Below, one piece after another: positions 8,501 through 15,993 of a stretch of DNA of 46,457 nucleotides (positions are counted from its first letter, which is position 1; each line of letters opens with the position of its first letter). This DNA comes from Candidatus Saccharimonadota bacterium (GTDB lineage Bacteria; Patescibacteriota; Saccharimonadia; Saccharimonadales; Saccharimonadaceae): the NCBI GenBank assembly GCA_017506895.1, contig JAFWBV010000003.1, positions 1 to 46,457 on the forward strand, read 5' to 3'. The notes under the pieces were generated by a model. The model was not told the DNA's origin, did not search any database, and saw nothing but the letters and a program-made list of their open reading frames with translations. Both the position numbers and the translations under genes were made by a program.

Positions 8501-8755
8501 TTATACCATGTAGAATAATACTTCATTGATGAGTGGGAGAGATTTGCCGCGCCAGGAAGCACGGACAACGCCATTGTTGTCGAGAGCAAGAATAGTAGGA
8601 TATTCCACGACGTCATAAGCTTCGCAAAAACCGGTGTTTTTGTCGGGATCCATGATTTCCATTTCCCTGCCGGTTTGACGGCGAAGATTTTCGAGCCACT
8701 CGGTCACGGTTCTCGAATAATCTTGATTATCTCGATAAATACAAACAACGCGCAT
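8501..8755 (-). CDS. Thioredoxin-fold protein without the CxxC pair
   Basis: 84 aa. The pattern of a short beta strand (MRVVCIYRD), a helix, a second strand and VEYPTILALDNNG, where YPT matches the cis-proline loop of thioredoxins, suggests a minimal thioredoxin or glutaredoxin fold. The redox CxxC is absent: the N-terminal site reads CIYRDNQDYS, with a single cysteine at residue 5 and another at about 44. It starts 2 nt after the nrdR stop and is surely co-transcribed. Since NrdR controls ribonucleotide reductase and RNR needs a thiol donor, a link to RNR is tempting but inferred only from position. Confidence 0.6.
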   Translation of the reverse strand: MRVVCIYRDNQDYSRTVTEWLENLRRQTGREMEIMDPDKNTGFCEAYDVVEYPTILALDNNGVVRASWRGKSLPLINEVLFYMV

Positions 8756-8757
8756 CG

Positions 8758-9207
8758 CTATCTCTTTTTGTTCTTTTGCTCCTTTAGAATGTTTTCGAAA
8801 TCTTCTAGAGTTTTAAACTCACGAAACACTGAGGCAAAACGGACATAAGCAACTTCATTAACTTCACCCAATACATCTAAGACTGCTTCACCGATTTGTT
8901 TACTAGTGATTTGATCTGTGTTGTAGGCATAAAGGATGTCGGATGCCTTATTGACGACGTCTTCGAGTTCGAGTTCGGAATTAAAGAACTTACCGACACT
9001 GCGTTTGACGGCGAGCATGAGCTTATCGCGATCAAATATTTCTTGATTGCCACTACGTTTAATGACAGTGAGCTGGGGCATCTCAATCCGCTCGTAGGTG
9101 GTAAACCTGCGCCCATCAGATGACTCTCGACGACGCCTAATCATAGTACCGTCGACAGTTTCGCGGCTTTCTAGAACTTTGCTATCCCCTATACGTAGTG
9201 TGTTCAT
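8758..9207 (-). CDS. nrdR: NrdR-type regulator lacking all zinc-ribbon cysteines
   Basis: 149 aa. NrdR represses ribonucleotide reductase genes, binding DNA through a zinc ribbon and sensing ATP/dATP through an ATP-cone. The ATP-cone is intact (VIKRSGNQEIFDRDKLMLAV, then an IGEAVLDVLGEVNEVAYVRFASVFREF end typical of NrdR). The N-terminal motif DGTMIRRRRESSDGRRFTTYE aligns with the family's RRRREC..CG.RFTTYE segment, but both CxxC pairs are replaced and the whole protein contains no cysteine. The arginine run that contacts DNA is kept. It follows ftsZ by 15 nt and precedes the thioredoxin-fold gene. Probably still an NrdR, folding its DNA-binding knob without metal. Confidence 0.85.
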   Translation of the reverse strand: MNTLRIGDSKVLESRETVDGTMIRRRRESSDGRRFTTYERIEMPQLTVIKRSGNQEIFDRDKLMLAVKRSVGKFFNSELELEDVVNKASDILYAYNTDQITSKQIGEAVLDVLGEVNEVAYVRFASVFREFKTLEDFENILKEQKNKKR

Positions 9208-9222
9208 CCGCGTTCTCCTTGA

Positions 9223-10383
9223 TTATTTTTTCTTACGATTTTTAAAACGTTCTCTTAAGGAAGGTGGGATATCCATATCTTCATCATTAGCAGCTGGCTC
9301 TGGTTCCGGCTCTTTTTTGATAGAATCCCACATATTGGATTTGTTCTCGAGGGCGAAATCTTTGGCTTCGGTGGATGGTTTTTCGTCTTTGAAACTAGAT
9401 GTGGTCTCGGCTGGTTCTGGCTCTGGTTCGTTGTAATAATCTGAGTCAAAACCGGTAGCAACTACTGTAACAACAATCTCGTCATCGAGTTCAGGGCGAA
9501 TAGATGCACCAAAGATAATGTTCGCATCAGGAGAAACAGCGCCAGTGATTACTTCAGCAGCTTCTTGGATTTCGCTCATAGACATGTCGTAACCACCAGC
9601 AACTGAAAATAGCACGCCGCGAGCACCTTCAATTTTGACTTCAATAAGTGGAGACTCCACGGCTTGCTGAGCGGCGATGACGGCACGGTTTTCTCCAGAA
9701 GCACGACCGATGCCCATTAATGCAGAGCCAGCGTTTTTCATGATGGCTTTGACGTCAGCGAAGTCGAGATTAATAAGTGAGTGTTCGGTAATTAATTCAG
9801 AAATACCTTGAACGCCTTGGCGTAAAACATCGTCAGCAATTTTAAAGGTTTCGAGAAGTGGAGTACGAGGGTCAATGGTCTGGAGTAATCTATCGTTTGG
9901 AATAGTAATAAGTGCATCAACTTGACGAGCTAGTTTGTCGATAGCGACGTCGGCATTGGCTTTGCGACGAGCACCTTCAAATGTAAACGGCTTGGTGGCC
10001 ACGCCCACGGTAAGGATGTCTTTTTTGCGAGCTTCTTCAGCGACAATCGGGCCAGCACCAGAACCGGTACCACCACCAGCACCTAGGGTGATAAATACCA
10101 TGTCAGCGCCATCTAATGCCTTGTCAATTGCTTCCCTGCCTTCCTCGGCAGCTTCGCGACCTTTTTCTGGATCTCCACCGGCGCCTAGGCCTTTACCGAT
10201 ATGAACTTTTACGTCGGCCGGAGAATGATGAAGAGCCTGAGCGTCAGTATTGATAGCAACAAATTCAACACCAGTAAGACCCACCTCTTTCATGCGTTCT
10301 ACTGCTGAACCACCGGCACCACCTACACCTACAACTTTAATGCTTGCTTTACTTTCCACCTCTGTTGGTTTAACTTCTGGCAT
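9223..10383 (-). CDS. ftsZ: Cell division GTPase FtsZ
   Basis: 386 aa. Tubulin homologue that polymerises into the division ring. The tubulin signature GAGGGTGSG is at about 101-109, the N-terminal GVGGAGGSAVERM at 19-31, and the NTDAQAL loop at 45-51. The globular domain ends near residue 320, followed by an acidic proline-rich linker (EPEPEPAETTSS) and the C-terminal peptide DIPPSLRERFKNRKKK, which matches the conserved tail that binds FtsA. A GAGG site lies just before the ATG. 77 nt separate it from ftsA upstream, the usual ftsA-ftsZ order. Normal length and no missing catalytic residues. Confidence 0.98.
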   Translation of the reverse strand: MPEVKPTEVESKASIKVVGVGGAGGSAVERMKEVGLTGVEFVAINTDAQALHHSPADVKVHIGKGLGAGGDPEKGREAAEEGREAIDKALDGADMVFITLGAGGGTGSGAGPIVAEEARKKDILTVGVATKPFTFEGARRKANADVAIDKLARQVDALITIPNDRLLQTIDPRTPLLETFKIADDVLRQGVQGISELITEHSLINLDFADVKAIMKNAGSALMGIGRASGENRAVIAAQQAVESPLIEVKIEGARGVLFSVAGGYDMSMSEIQEAAEVITGAVSPDANIIFGASIRPELDDEIVVTVVATGFDSDYYNEPEPEPAETTSSFKDEKPSTEAKDFALENKSNMWDSIKKEPEPEPAANDEDMDIPPSLRERFKNRKKK

Positions 10384-10460
10384 AATCTACCTCGCTTTAA
10401 TTTAAGAATAGTATACACCTAATGCGGGGTTTTTTCAAGGGTATTTTAAGAGTTTCTCAA

Positions 10461-11699
10461 TTAAAACTTAGAGAAGATTTTTTTGACAAAACTAAATGGA
10501 TTGGGGCCAGAAGACTTTTTGCCGGATTTCTTGGATTTTTTAGTTGCAGCGACTGACGATTCACCGCTTTCAGCGGCAATCATGGCTAAACCGATGGCTG
10601 TAGCAAATTCTGGTTTTTCGACAGCTTCAGCTACGCCGTCTAATCCTTGTGGAACACCAATTTTTACAGCGGCCTCAAGGGCTTTTTTCGCAAAAACATC
10701 AATATCGCGCATTTTGGCGCCGCCACCTACTAGTACGATGCCCTCTGGCAAGCGTTGATCATAGTGAGCAGATTTGAGTTTTTTTCTAACTTCAGCAAAT
10801 ATTTCATCAAGTCTAGCTTTCACGACTTCTTCTACTTCTTTGCGTTCAAAAGTGCGTTCTGGATTCTTCCCTACTTTGATTGCAAGAGATTTTTCAGAGT
10901 CAAAATCGCCAGTAATAAAGCGGGTTTTGATTTCTTCGGCAAGTTCGGGGTCAATTGCAAGTACGATAGCTAAATCATTCGTGATATTGTTGGAGCCGAT
11001 TGGCACGACTCCGACATATTGCAAATCACCTTCTTCATAAATAGCTATTGATGTGGTGGATGCACCAAAATCAATTACAGCTACACCGTTTTCCTTTTGT
11101 CTTTCAGTAAGAACAGCGCGAGCGGCGGCGACTGGACTTGGAATTAGTCTGAGTGCCTGAACATCGGCAGCTGATGTGGTTTTCTTTAAATTTTCACAAT
11201 TTGGAGTAAGAGCGGAAATCACATTGGCGCGCATTTCGAGACGAGCGCCAGACATGCCGAGTGGATCTTTGATACCGCCTTGACCATCTAGGGCATATTC
11301 CAAAGGAACAACATCTAAAACATCACGATTCGCTGGAATGCGGCCCGAAACGGCCACGCCTTCGACACGGTCTAGATCTTCGTCGTTTATCTCGTGCTCT
11401 ACGGTGCCGACAGCAATCATACCCTCAGTGTGAGTGGAAATGACGGTGGAGCCATTGATAGACACATAAGCACTTCTAACATCATAACCGCCCATGCGTT
11501 CAGCATCACCAAGCATGCGATCGATTGCACCGGCAGGGCCAGCGAGATTGGCTGGAACACCTTTTCGCATCCCGGCAGATTTACCTTCGTTGTATCCTAC
11601 TATGGCAATTTCGCCAGATTTGTTTACTGTAGCAATCACGGCGCGGACATTTTCGGTGCCAACGTCTAGGCCCGTGACAAAACGTTTGTTGTCATCCAT
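10461..11699 (-). CDS. ftsA: Cell division protein FtsA
   Basis: 412 aa. Actin-like ATPase that tethers FtsZ to the membrane. Phosphate-binding loops are visible: GLDVGTENVRAVIATV at about 10-25, DFGASTTSIAIYEEG near 210, and GIVLVGGGAKMRDIDVF near 320. The FtsA-specific SHS2 insert lies at about 85-165. The last residues (NPFSFVKKIFSKF) form the amphipathic helix that inserts into the membrane. First gene of the ftsA-ftsZ-nrdR-thioredoxin-like cluster. The start at 11699 lies 6 nt after a TGATATAAT box, so the mRNA is probably leaderless. Confidence 0.96.
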   Translation of the reverse strand: MDDNKRFVTGLDVGTENVRAVIATVNKSGEIAIVGYNEGKSAGMRKGVPANLAGPAGAIDRMLGDAERMGGYDVRSAYVSINGSTVISTHTEGMIAVGTVEHEINDEDLDRVEGVAVSGRIPANRDVLDVVPLEYALDGQGGIKDPLGMSGARLEMRANVISALTPNCENLKKTTSAADVQALRLIPSPVAAARAVLTERQKENGVAVIDFGASTTSIAIYEEGDLQYVGVVPIGSNNITNDLAIVLAIDPELAEEIKTRFITGDFDSEKSLAIKVGKNPERTFERKEVEEVVKARLDEIFAEVRKKLKSAHYDQRLPEGIVLVGGGAKMRDIDVFAKKALEAAVKIGVPQGLDGVAEAVEKPEFATAIGLAMIAAESGESSVAATKKSKKSGKKSSGPNPFSFVKKIFSKF

Positions 11700-11705
11700 A
11701 AGCTT

Positions 11706-11714
11706 ATTATATCA
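11706..11714 (-). promoter_or_regulatory. Extended -10 promoter of ftsA (leaderless type)
   Basis: GTGTGATATAAT on the minus strand with TATAAT at 11706-11711. Six nucleotides to the ftsA ATG. It should drive the whole ftsA-ftsZ-nrdR cluster. Confidence 0.7.
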
Positions 11715-11758
11715 CACTTAAACAAAATAACTCAGTTTAGTTCGCACAACAAATTCTC

Positions 11759-11842
11759 GACGGGTCCTGCCAATCCTTCTCCCTCCCCAAAATTTTGCTA
11801 TCGCAAACATTTTGGGGTCCCCTTCCAGGATTGTCACCCGTC
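11759..11842. repeat. GACGGGT structured intergenic element, copy 1
   Basis: 84 bp between map and ftsA, starting directly at the map stop codon. Outer stem GACGGGT/ACCCGTC, middle stem AATCCT/AGGATT, inner hairpin CCCCAAAAT...ATTTTGGGG. The left end (GGGTCCTGCC, then CCTTCTCCCT-like) matches copies 2 and 3. The middle stem differs from the other copies on both sides in a compensating way. Confidence 0.85.
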
Positions 11843-12637
11843 TTAGTCTGCTAGAGTCAAAACTTCGTAACCATCTTTTGTGACGAGAACAGTGTGCTCA
11901 CAGTGGCAGCCGGTGGAGCCATCTTTCATGCGAACGGTCCAATTACTGTCTTTGTCAATATAATTGGCTGGTTTGCCTAGACATGACATAGGTTCGATAC
12001 AAATTGTGTCACCTTCAACTAATTGGTAGCCATGGCCTTTTTTGCCATAATTTGGAACTTCGGGAGCTTCGTGCATGGTTTTACCGATACCGTGGCCGAT
12101 GTAGTTTTCGATAACACCAAGATGACCTTTTCTTAAAACTTGTTCGACAGCGTGGCCAACATCACCTATATGTGCACCGGGCTTGACCTGCTCTATTCCT
12201 TCCCACATAGATGATTCGGTGACCGAAATCATTCTTTTGACTGCAGGACTGGCTTTTTGACCGACAATCATGGTAAAGGCAGAATCTGTGAAATAGCCAT
12301 CATAATATATATCTAGATCGAAGGAAACTTTGTCGCCTTCTTCTAGTGGTTCGTCGGTAGGAGCACCATGAACAAGGGCGTCATTAATGGATATACAGAT
12401 TGCACCTGGGAACTCTTCGTCGAGCATGTCATAGGCCACCCCAGCGCCGCGTTTTACAATTTCGGCGCGTACCCAAGCATCAATTTGTTTTCCAGTCATG
12501 CCGGGTTTGACGTATTCTTTTAGATCCTTCAAAAGATTGCCTAGAATTTTACCACCTTTACGCATGGCGGTGATTTTGCGCTCCACTTCGACTCTGGTGG
12601 CGGTTTCGATATTGATAATTCCCTGTTTATTCGCCAT
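11843..12637 (-). CDS. map: Methionine aminopeptidase type I
   Basis: 264 aa from the chosen start. Removes the initiator methionine from new proteins. The five metal ligands of the pita-bread fold are seen: SFDLDIYYDGYFTDSA (two Asp), IGHGIG (His), IEPMSC (Glu) and the last Glu in CEHTVLV. I start it at 12637 (MANKQGIINIETATRVEVE) rather than at an upstream in-frame ATG at 12688, because the latter lies deep inside adk; the chosen ATG overlaps the adk stop by 11 nt, a coupled arrangement. adk-map is a common bacterial gene order. Length is normal. Confidence 0.95.
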   Translation of the reverse strand: MANKQGIINIETATRVEVERKITAMRKGGKILGNLLKDLKEYVKPGMTGKQIDAWVRAEIVKRGAGVAYDMLDEEFPGAICISINDALVHGAPTDEPLEEGDKVSFDLDIYYDGYFTDSAFTMIVGQKASPAVKRMISVTESSMWEGIEQVKPGAHIGDVGHAVEQVLRKGHLGVIENYIGHGIGKTMHEAPEVPNYGKKGHGYQLVEGDTICIEPMSCLGKPANYIDKDSNWTVRMKDGSTGCHCEHTVLVTKDGYEVLTLAD

Positions 12638-13220
12638 AACTTTTTTCGATTTCTCCACCGTTGACATCCTGGGTTTGCTCAGTAGCATCAGGATTCATTC
12701 TTTTGACAACTTCGACTAAACGGGAAGTCACATCTTCGATTGGCCCAACACCATCAACGTGCTCAATGGGAATATTTTTGGATTCTAACAGTGGTAAAAT
12801 TGAATAAATATTTTGTTCAAAGATTTCAAAACGGCGGTCGATCGATGCTTTTTCTTTGTCATCATCACGACCACGCAAAGCGAGACGTTCGTATAATTCT
12901 TCTTTTGGGACATCGAGAATAATGGCACCATTGATTTTTTCTGACATGGTGTCCATGATATATTCGGCTTGTTTTTGGTCGCGTGGATAGCCATCCAATA
13001 TAAGATCGAACCCTTCGGCTTCGGATTTTCGGATTTGTTTGTCCATGAGCTTAATAACGTCTTCGTCGGGGATGAGACCGCCGTTGTTGATGATTTCTTC
13101 ATAGCCACCAGCCTGGCGAATAGCTTCGCCGACGGAAAGCCAGCGCCAACCAAAAATTTCGGATAAGGCTTTGCCTTGGGTTCCCTTGCCGGAACCTGCT
13201 AGACCAAATAATATAATCAT
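12627..13220 (-). CDS. adk: Adenylate kinase
   Basis: 197 aa. Interconverts AMP+ATP and 2 ADP. The P-loop GLAGSGKGT is at residues 6-14, the AMP-binding DGYPRDQKQAE at about 81-91, and the LID region (LRGRDDDKEKASIDRRFEIF) is of the short type without the zinc-binding cysteine set. Final length is slightly under the usual 210-215 because of the short lid. An AAGGAGA site lies before the ATG, and a GTGATATAAT box 16 nt upstream gives a normal leader, unlike many neighbours. Followed by map with an 11-nt overlap. Confidence 0.95.
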   Translation of the reverse strand: MIILFGLAGSGKGTQGKALSEIFGWRWLSVGEAIRQAGGYEEIINNGGLIPDEDVIKLMDKQIRKSEAEGFDLILDGYPRDQKQAEYIMDTMSEKINGAIILDVPKEELYERLALRGRDDDKEKASIDRRFEIFEQNIYSILPLLESKNIPIEHVDGVGPIEDVTSRLVEVVKRMNPDATEQTQDVNGGEIEKSYGE

Positions 13221-13236
13221 AAATCTCCTTTTTTTA

Positions 13237-13245
13237 ATTATATCA
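13237..13245 (-). promoter_or_regulatory. Extended -10 promoter of adk-map
   Basis: TGATATAAT on the minus strand, TATAAT at 13237-13242. The gap to the ATG is 16 nt and contains AAGGAGA, so this transcript has a leader with a Shine-Dalgarno, in contrast to the 6-nt promoters. Confidence 0.65.
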
Positions 13246-13251
13246 CACTCT

Positions 13252-13330
13252 GGACGGGTCCTGCCGGTCCTTCTCCCTTCCCAAAATTGTCTACAATTTT
13301 GGGAGCCCTTTCCAGGACCGTCACCCGTCC
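13252..13330. repeat. GACGGGT structured intergenic element, copy 2
   Basis: 79 bp between the rpsU terminator and the adk promoter. Outer stem GGACGGGT/ACCCGTCC, middle stem GGTCCT/AGGACC, inner hairpin CCCAAAATTGT/ACAATTTTGGG around CT. The cleanest of the three copies. Confidence 0.85.
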
Positions 13331-13347
13331 ATGTTATGTTTAAAAAA

Positions 13348-13363
13348 CTCCCCTTTTGGGGAG
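13348..13363 (-). terminator. Terminator of rpsU
   Basis: CTCCCC-TTTT-GGGGAG hairpin just after the rpsU stop; on the minus strand it runs into TTTTTT. The plus strand also has a TTTTT tail. Confidence 0.8.
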
Positions 13364-13367
13364 ATTT

Positions 13368-13586
13368 TTATTTAAGTCCTAACTTGATGCGTTCGGTCTT
13401 TTCGGCCTTGCGGGCTTCACGGATGATTGCCTTTAAGCGACGCTCGCGCTTAGAAATGGGTTTTGTAAAACGCATTTGCGACTTCTTAAGAGGCATCATG
13501 CCGCTCTGAAGGACTTTGCGGTTGAAGCGACGAATGATGTTTTCGTTGGCTTCACCTTGATCTTTTCTTGTAACTTTAATAGCCAT
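13368..13586 (-). CDS. rpsU: 30S ribosomal protein bS21
   Basis: 72 aa. Small basic protein of the 30S platform, near the anti-Shine-Dalgarno end of 16S rRNA. The pattern of an N-terminal strand, ENIIRRFNRKVLQSG and then a basic helix (FTKPISKRERRLKAIIREAR) fits bS21. In many bacteria rpsU sits in the rpsU-dnaG-rpoD operon; here it stands alone about 18 kb from dnaG-rpoD, with its own TGATATAAT promoter and terminator. Retention of bS21 is of note in a genome where many starts have no Shine-Dalgarno sequence. Confidence 0.85.
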   Translation of the reverse strand: MAIKVTRKDQGEANENIIRRFNRKVLQSGMMPLKKSQMRFTKPISKRERRLKAIIREARKAEKTERIKLGLK

Positions 13587-13595
13587 ATTGGGGTT

Positions 13596-13604
13596 ATTAT
13601 ATCA
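13596..13604 (-). promoter_or_regulatory. Extended -10 promoter of rpsU
   Basis: GTGATATAAT on the minus strand with TATAAT at 13596-13601, 9 nt before the rpsU ATG. The short A/C-rich leader has no Shine-Dalgarno. Confidence 0.65.
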
Positions 13605-13709
13605 CAGATGGGGGGAGAGTGCAAGGGGTGAAAGTGACGAGAAAAAAATTGGGGATCTTCTCGTCGTGGGTTCTGTTTCTGGGGCTTTGGAAGCGAAACG
13701 AACACTCTC

Positions 13710-15626
13710 TTAAGCGGAAGGACTAGCTATGCAGCGCACCGGTCTCCCGTAGTACTTGTTAAGATTGCTCGTGCCTGGGTTAACGGTAGAGAGACCGAAG
13801 ACCATGTTGTAGGCGTAGTTATTATTGAGAGCCGTAGACGGCCAAAAGCCTCCGTTGCTGCCCCGATTATTGATGGAAGCGCCGTTAAGGAAACCAGAGC
13901 AAACCATATTGTTTGGGAAATGACGAAGTCTTGCACTCATAATAGCGCTCGTAGGAGTAGAAGAACTACCCATAAATTGTGCTACATTACTAGCATTTTT
14001 ATAACCACCTAGGCTATTACTGAGTAAACCGAATTCACCAGAGCCAGTACCAGTGGGTAGATGCCAGCCAGTAGGACAGATATCACCTGCCGTGGTTACG
14101 TTAGCACCTGTACTATATTTGCCATTTCCAGCTGTAGCAGAATACCAGTTGTAATAGTTACCATAAGCATAGAGATTGGCATCATGGGATGTTATATTTG
14201 TAGTGGTTGTGTAGGTTGCTCTATTCGCAGTATTATCTGTACGGATTCTAGATTGGTCGTCACAGGCGGCGGAGTTAGTATTACACCATCCTTCCGGAGC
14301 AGTATCTACATTGTAAGCTACATTTGAAGTAGGGGACAAATGATTAGAAGTAGTGCTAGAGTTGTATATATTTGTAAGTGGGAGAGAAGGATTATTGGTA
14401 TTAGCACTAGATAATATTACATCATTATTACTACCATCTTTATCAGCTAATCTTAAGTTTTCTATCATCCAACATTTACCATCGGTTAGTCTTGCAACAG
14501 CATAAGTATCACCATCTCTAGCATCAGTTAATGCAGTGATGTTGCTTAAACTAGCTGTAATAGACCAAGTAGATTCATCCGAATCACCTTCGTTATTATA
14601 GGTAGCAGCTTGCATAGAACCACAACCAGACCAGCCTTGCATAGTTCCAGCTGATTTAACCCACACAGCATAAAGACTTAGGCCATTATCTGTAGTGCCA
14701 GTAGGGACAGTGATATCTTCATTTGGACCATAGAAGTGAGCATTAGCGTTGGTAGCGTAATCAAAAGCATCAGACCAGCCAGCAAAGCCATAACCATCTC
14801 GGCTAAAGTTTGAAGCAAATAATTGTACTGGGTTACCATCGGTAGCTGATTGTCTACCCATTGTGCCTTCTGCATCGTTGGCATTAGCATAGTATCCAAT
14901 ATATCCAGGCGCAGTAGTCTGTGGCTGAAGTGGCACTTCCGTACTTGGATGCACTAAAGTATATTTGACTTGGCCGAGATAGACGCCGGATTTCTGGGTA
15001 GGGCTAATGTAGGCTGCGTAAGTGGTGGTGATGGAAGAGCCTTCGGCATAGACACTACCACTATCCACATCGGTGCCAGCATTGCGATAAGCAACTCTAG
15101 CGTACGCAGATGGTACTGAAGCCCAGTTGCTGAAGTCAGTATCGCCTGATTGTTTTTCGCTGTCACCAGTGCTGCCGGCAATGATAGGTGTATAAGTACC
15201 AGCTGTTACACCAATCTTCATGGCCCAGTTAGAATTAGCACCAGAAAAAGTGGTGCCGGTGAGAATGTCTTGAGTACTGCCTAGATTAGCATCGCGGAGA
15301 TAGGTATTGCCAATAGTATCGTCGCTATAACCGACTGCATAGACAGAGAAACCTTCTTCGTCATTACAAAAAACTTTTAGTGTGGTTTTACCGATACCGT
15401 CTGGATAGTAGCCAGTGCCACGAGAATCTACACCATTAGGGATTTGAGCGACATGGGTGCCCATACCAGTGCCAGACATGGTACAAGAAGTTGGAACCCT
15501 AATAGTGGTAGTGGTCGTATATGAGTCATCAGCATATAGGGATGGAGCTGAAAGAATTTTGCCGCTAATCAGTGTGACGAGCAAAAAGCTCGCTAATAAA
15601 ACAAAATTTGTTTTTAATCTTGGCAT
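13710..15626 (-). CDS. Secreted FISUMP-domain surface protein
   Basis: 638 aa. Signal peptide at 1-32 (FVLLASFLLVTLISG core, SLYA end). Residues about 40-235 form a beta-rich N-terminal module. An InlB/Listeria-Bacteroides-type repeat follows (GYGFAGWSDAF..., ending LSLYAVWVKSAG, about 245-325). The C-terminal half, about 370-636, is a FISUMP domain (Fibrobacter succinogenes major paralogous domain): CWMIENLRLADK near 382, YAYGNYYNWYSA, CPTGWHLPTGTGSG near 512, and YGRPVRCIAS at the end. No C-terminal anchor is seen. It shares this C-terminal layout with the giant protein at 42460-46457. An AAAGGG site and a -35/-10 pair precede the start. Likely surface or host-contact role, inferred. Confidence 0.8.
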   Translation of the reverse strand: MPRLKTNFVLLASFLLVTLISGKILSAPSLYADDSYTTTTTIRVPTSCTMSGTGMGTHVAQIPNGVDSRGTGYYPDGIGKTTLKVFCNDEEGFSVYAVGYSDDTIGNTYLRDANLGSTQDILTGTTFSGANSNWAMKIGVTAGTYTPIIAGSTGDSEKQSGDTDFSNWASVPSAYARVAYRNAGTDVDSGSVYAEGSSITTTYAAYISPTQKSGVYLGQVKYTLVHPSTEVPLQPQTTAPGYIGYYANANDAEGTMGRQSATDGNPVQLFASNFSRDGYGFAGWSDAFDYATNANAHFYGPNEDITVPTGTTDNGLSLYAVWVKSAGTMQGWSGCGSMQAATYNNEGDSDESTWSITASLSNITALTDARDGDTYAVARLTDGKCWMIENLRLADKDGSNNDVILSSANTNNPSLPLTNIYNSSTTSNHLSPTSNVAYNVDTAPEGWCNTNSAACDDQSRIRTDNTANRATYTTTTNITSHDANLYAYGNYYNWYSATAGNGKYSTGANVTTAGDICPTGWHLPTGTGSGEFGLLSNSLGGYKNASNVAQFMGSSSTPTSAIMSARLRHFPNNMVCSGFLNGASINNRGSNGGFWPSTALNNNYAYNMVFGLSTVNPGTSNLNKYYGRPVRCIASPSA

Positions 15627-15657
15627 CGCTTCCCTTTCTGCTATTAACGTTATTATA

Positions 15658-15687
15658 ATAATAGCACTAGCGGGATAAAAAAGTCAA
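15658..15687 (-). promoter_or_regulatory. Promoter of the FISUMP surface protein gene
   Basis: Minus strand TTGACT (15682-15687), 18-bp spacer, TATTAT (15658-15663). A leader of about 30 nt follows with a GAAAGGGA site, so this gene is not leaderless. Confidence 0.55.
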
Positions 15688-15701
15688 TAGCGGGGATAAC
15701 A

Positions 15702-15821
15702 GACGAGTCAGTCCTTTTGCTAAAGCAAAAGGACACCGGACTGCCTTGCTCAGAATATCGAAAACAAGTTTTCGATATTCATTCGCTGCGTTGTCCGGGC
15801 GAACTTCGTTCGCGGCTCGTC
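15702..15821. repeat. 120-bp multi-hairpin intergenic element
   Basis: Closed by GACGAG/CTCGTC. Inside in order: a perfect hairpin GTCCTTTTGC-TAAA-GCAAAAGGAC; a CCGGAC/GTCCGG stem that encloses a perfect 13-bp hairpin GAATATCGAAAAC/GTTTTCGATATTC; and a GCGAAC-TTC-GTTCGC hairpin. The whole folds as a cloverleaf-like junction. It is not a tRNA. Length matches the 119-bp intragenic elements, though the sequence differs. Confidence 0.8.
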
Positions 15822-15830
15822 GGATTTGAC

Positions 15831-15876
15831 AGAAAGAAAAAAATAAAGCCCAAAGGGCTTTTATTTTTTTCTTTCT
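15831..15876 (-). terminator. Terminator of tRNA-Asp
   Basis: Near-perfect inverted repeat centred on GCCC-AAA-GGGC with long A/T arms; the stem is followed by a T-run on the minus strand. It begins right at the tRNA 3' end. Confidence 0.75.
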
Positions 15877-15952
15877 GGCGGATCCGACGAGACTCGAACT
15901 CGCGACCTCTGCCGTGACAGGGCAGCGCTCTAACCAACTGAGCTACGAATCC
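15876..15952 (-). tRNA. tRNA-Asp(GTC), CCA encoded
   Basis: On the minus strand the acceptor stem GGATTCG pairs with CGGATCC. The D-arm contains GCTCAGTTGGTTAGAGC, the anticodon arm is CTGCC-CTGTCAC-GGCAG with anticodon GTC, the T-arm is CGCGAG-like with the loop TTCGAGT, discriminator G, and CCA is in the DNA. All regular features of tRNA-Asp including G73. Confidence 0.95.
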
Positions 15953-15961
15953 ACTATATAT

Positions 15962-15990
15962 ATTATAGCGCATTATAAGTAGATAATCAA
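15962..15990 (-). promoter_or_regulatory. Promoter of tRNA-Asp
   Basis: Minus strand TTGATT (15985-15990), 17-bp spacer, TATAAT (15962-15967), 9 nt before the mature tRNA 5' end. The tRNA-Gly gene has the same 9-nt distance. Confidence 0.65.
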
Positions 15991-15993
15991 GAG

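Noticed and set aside
15779-15973. 64-aa reading frame over the tRNA-Asp region.
   Set aside because: It is the typical false ORF of a tRNA sequence; the tRNA explains the conservation.
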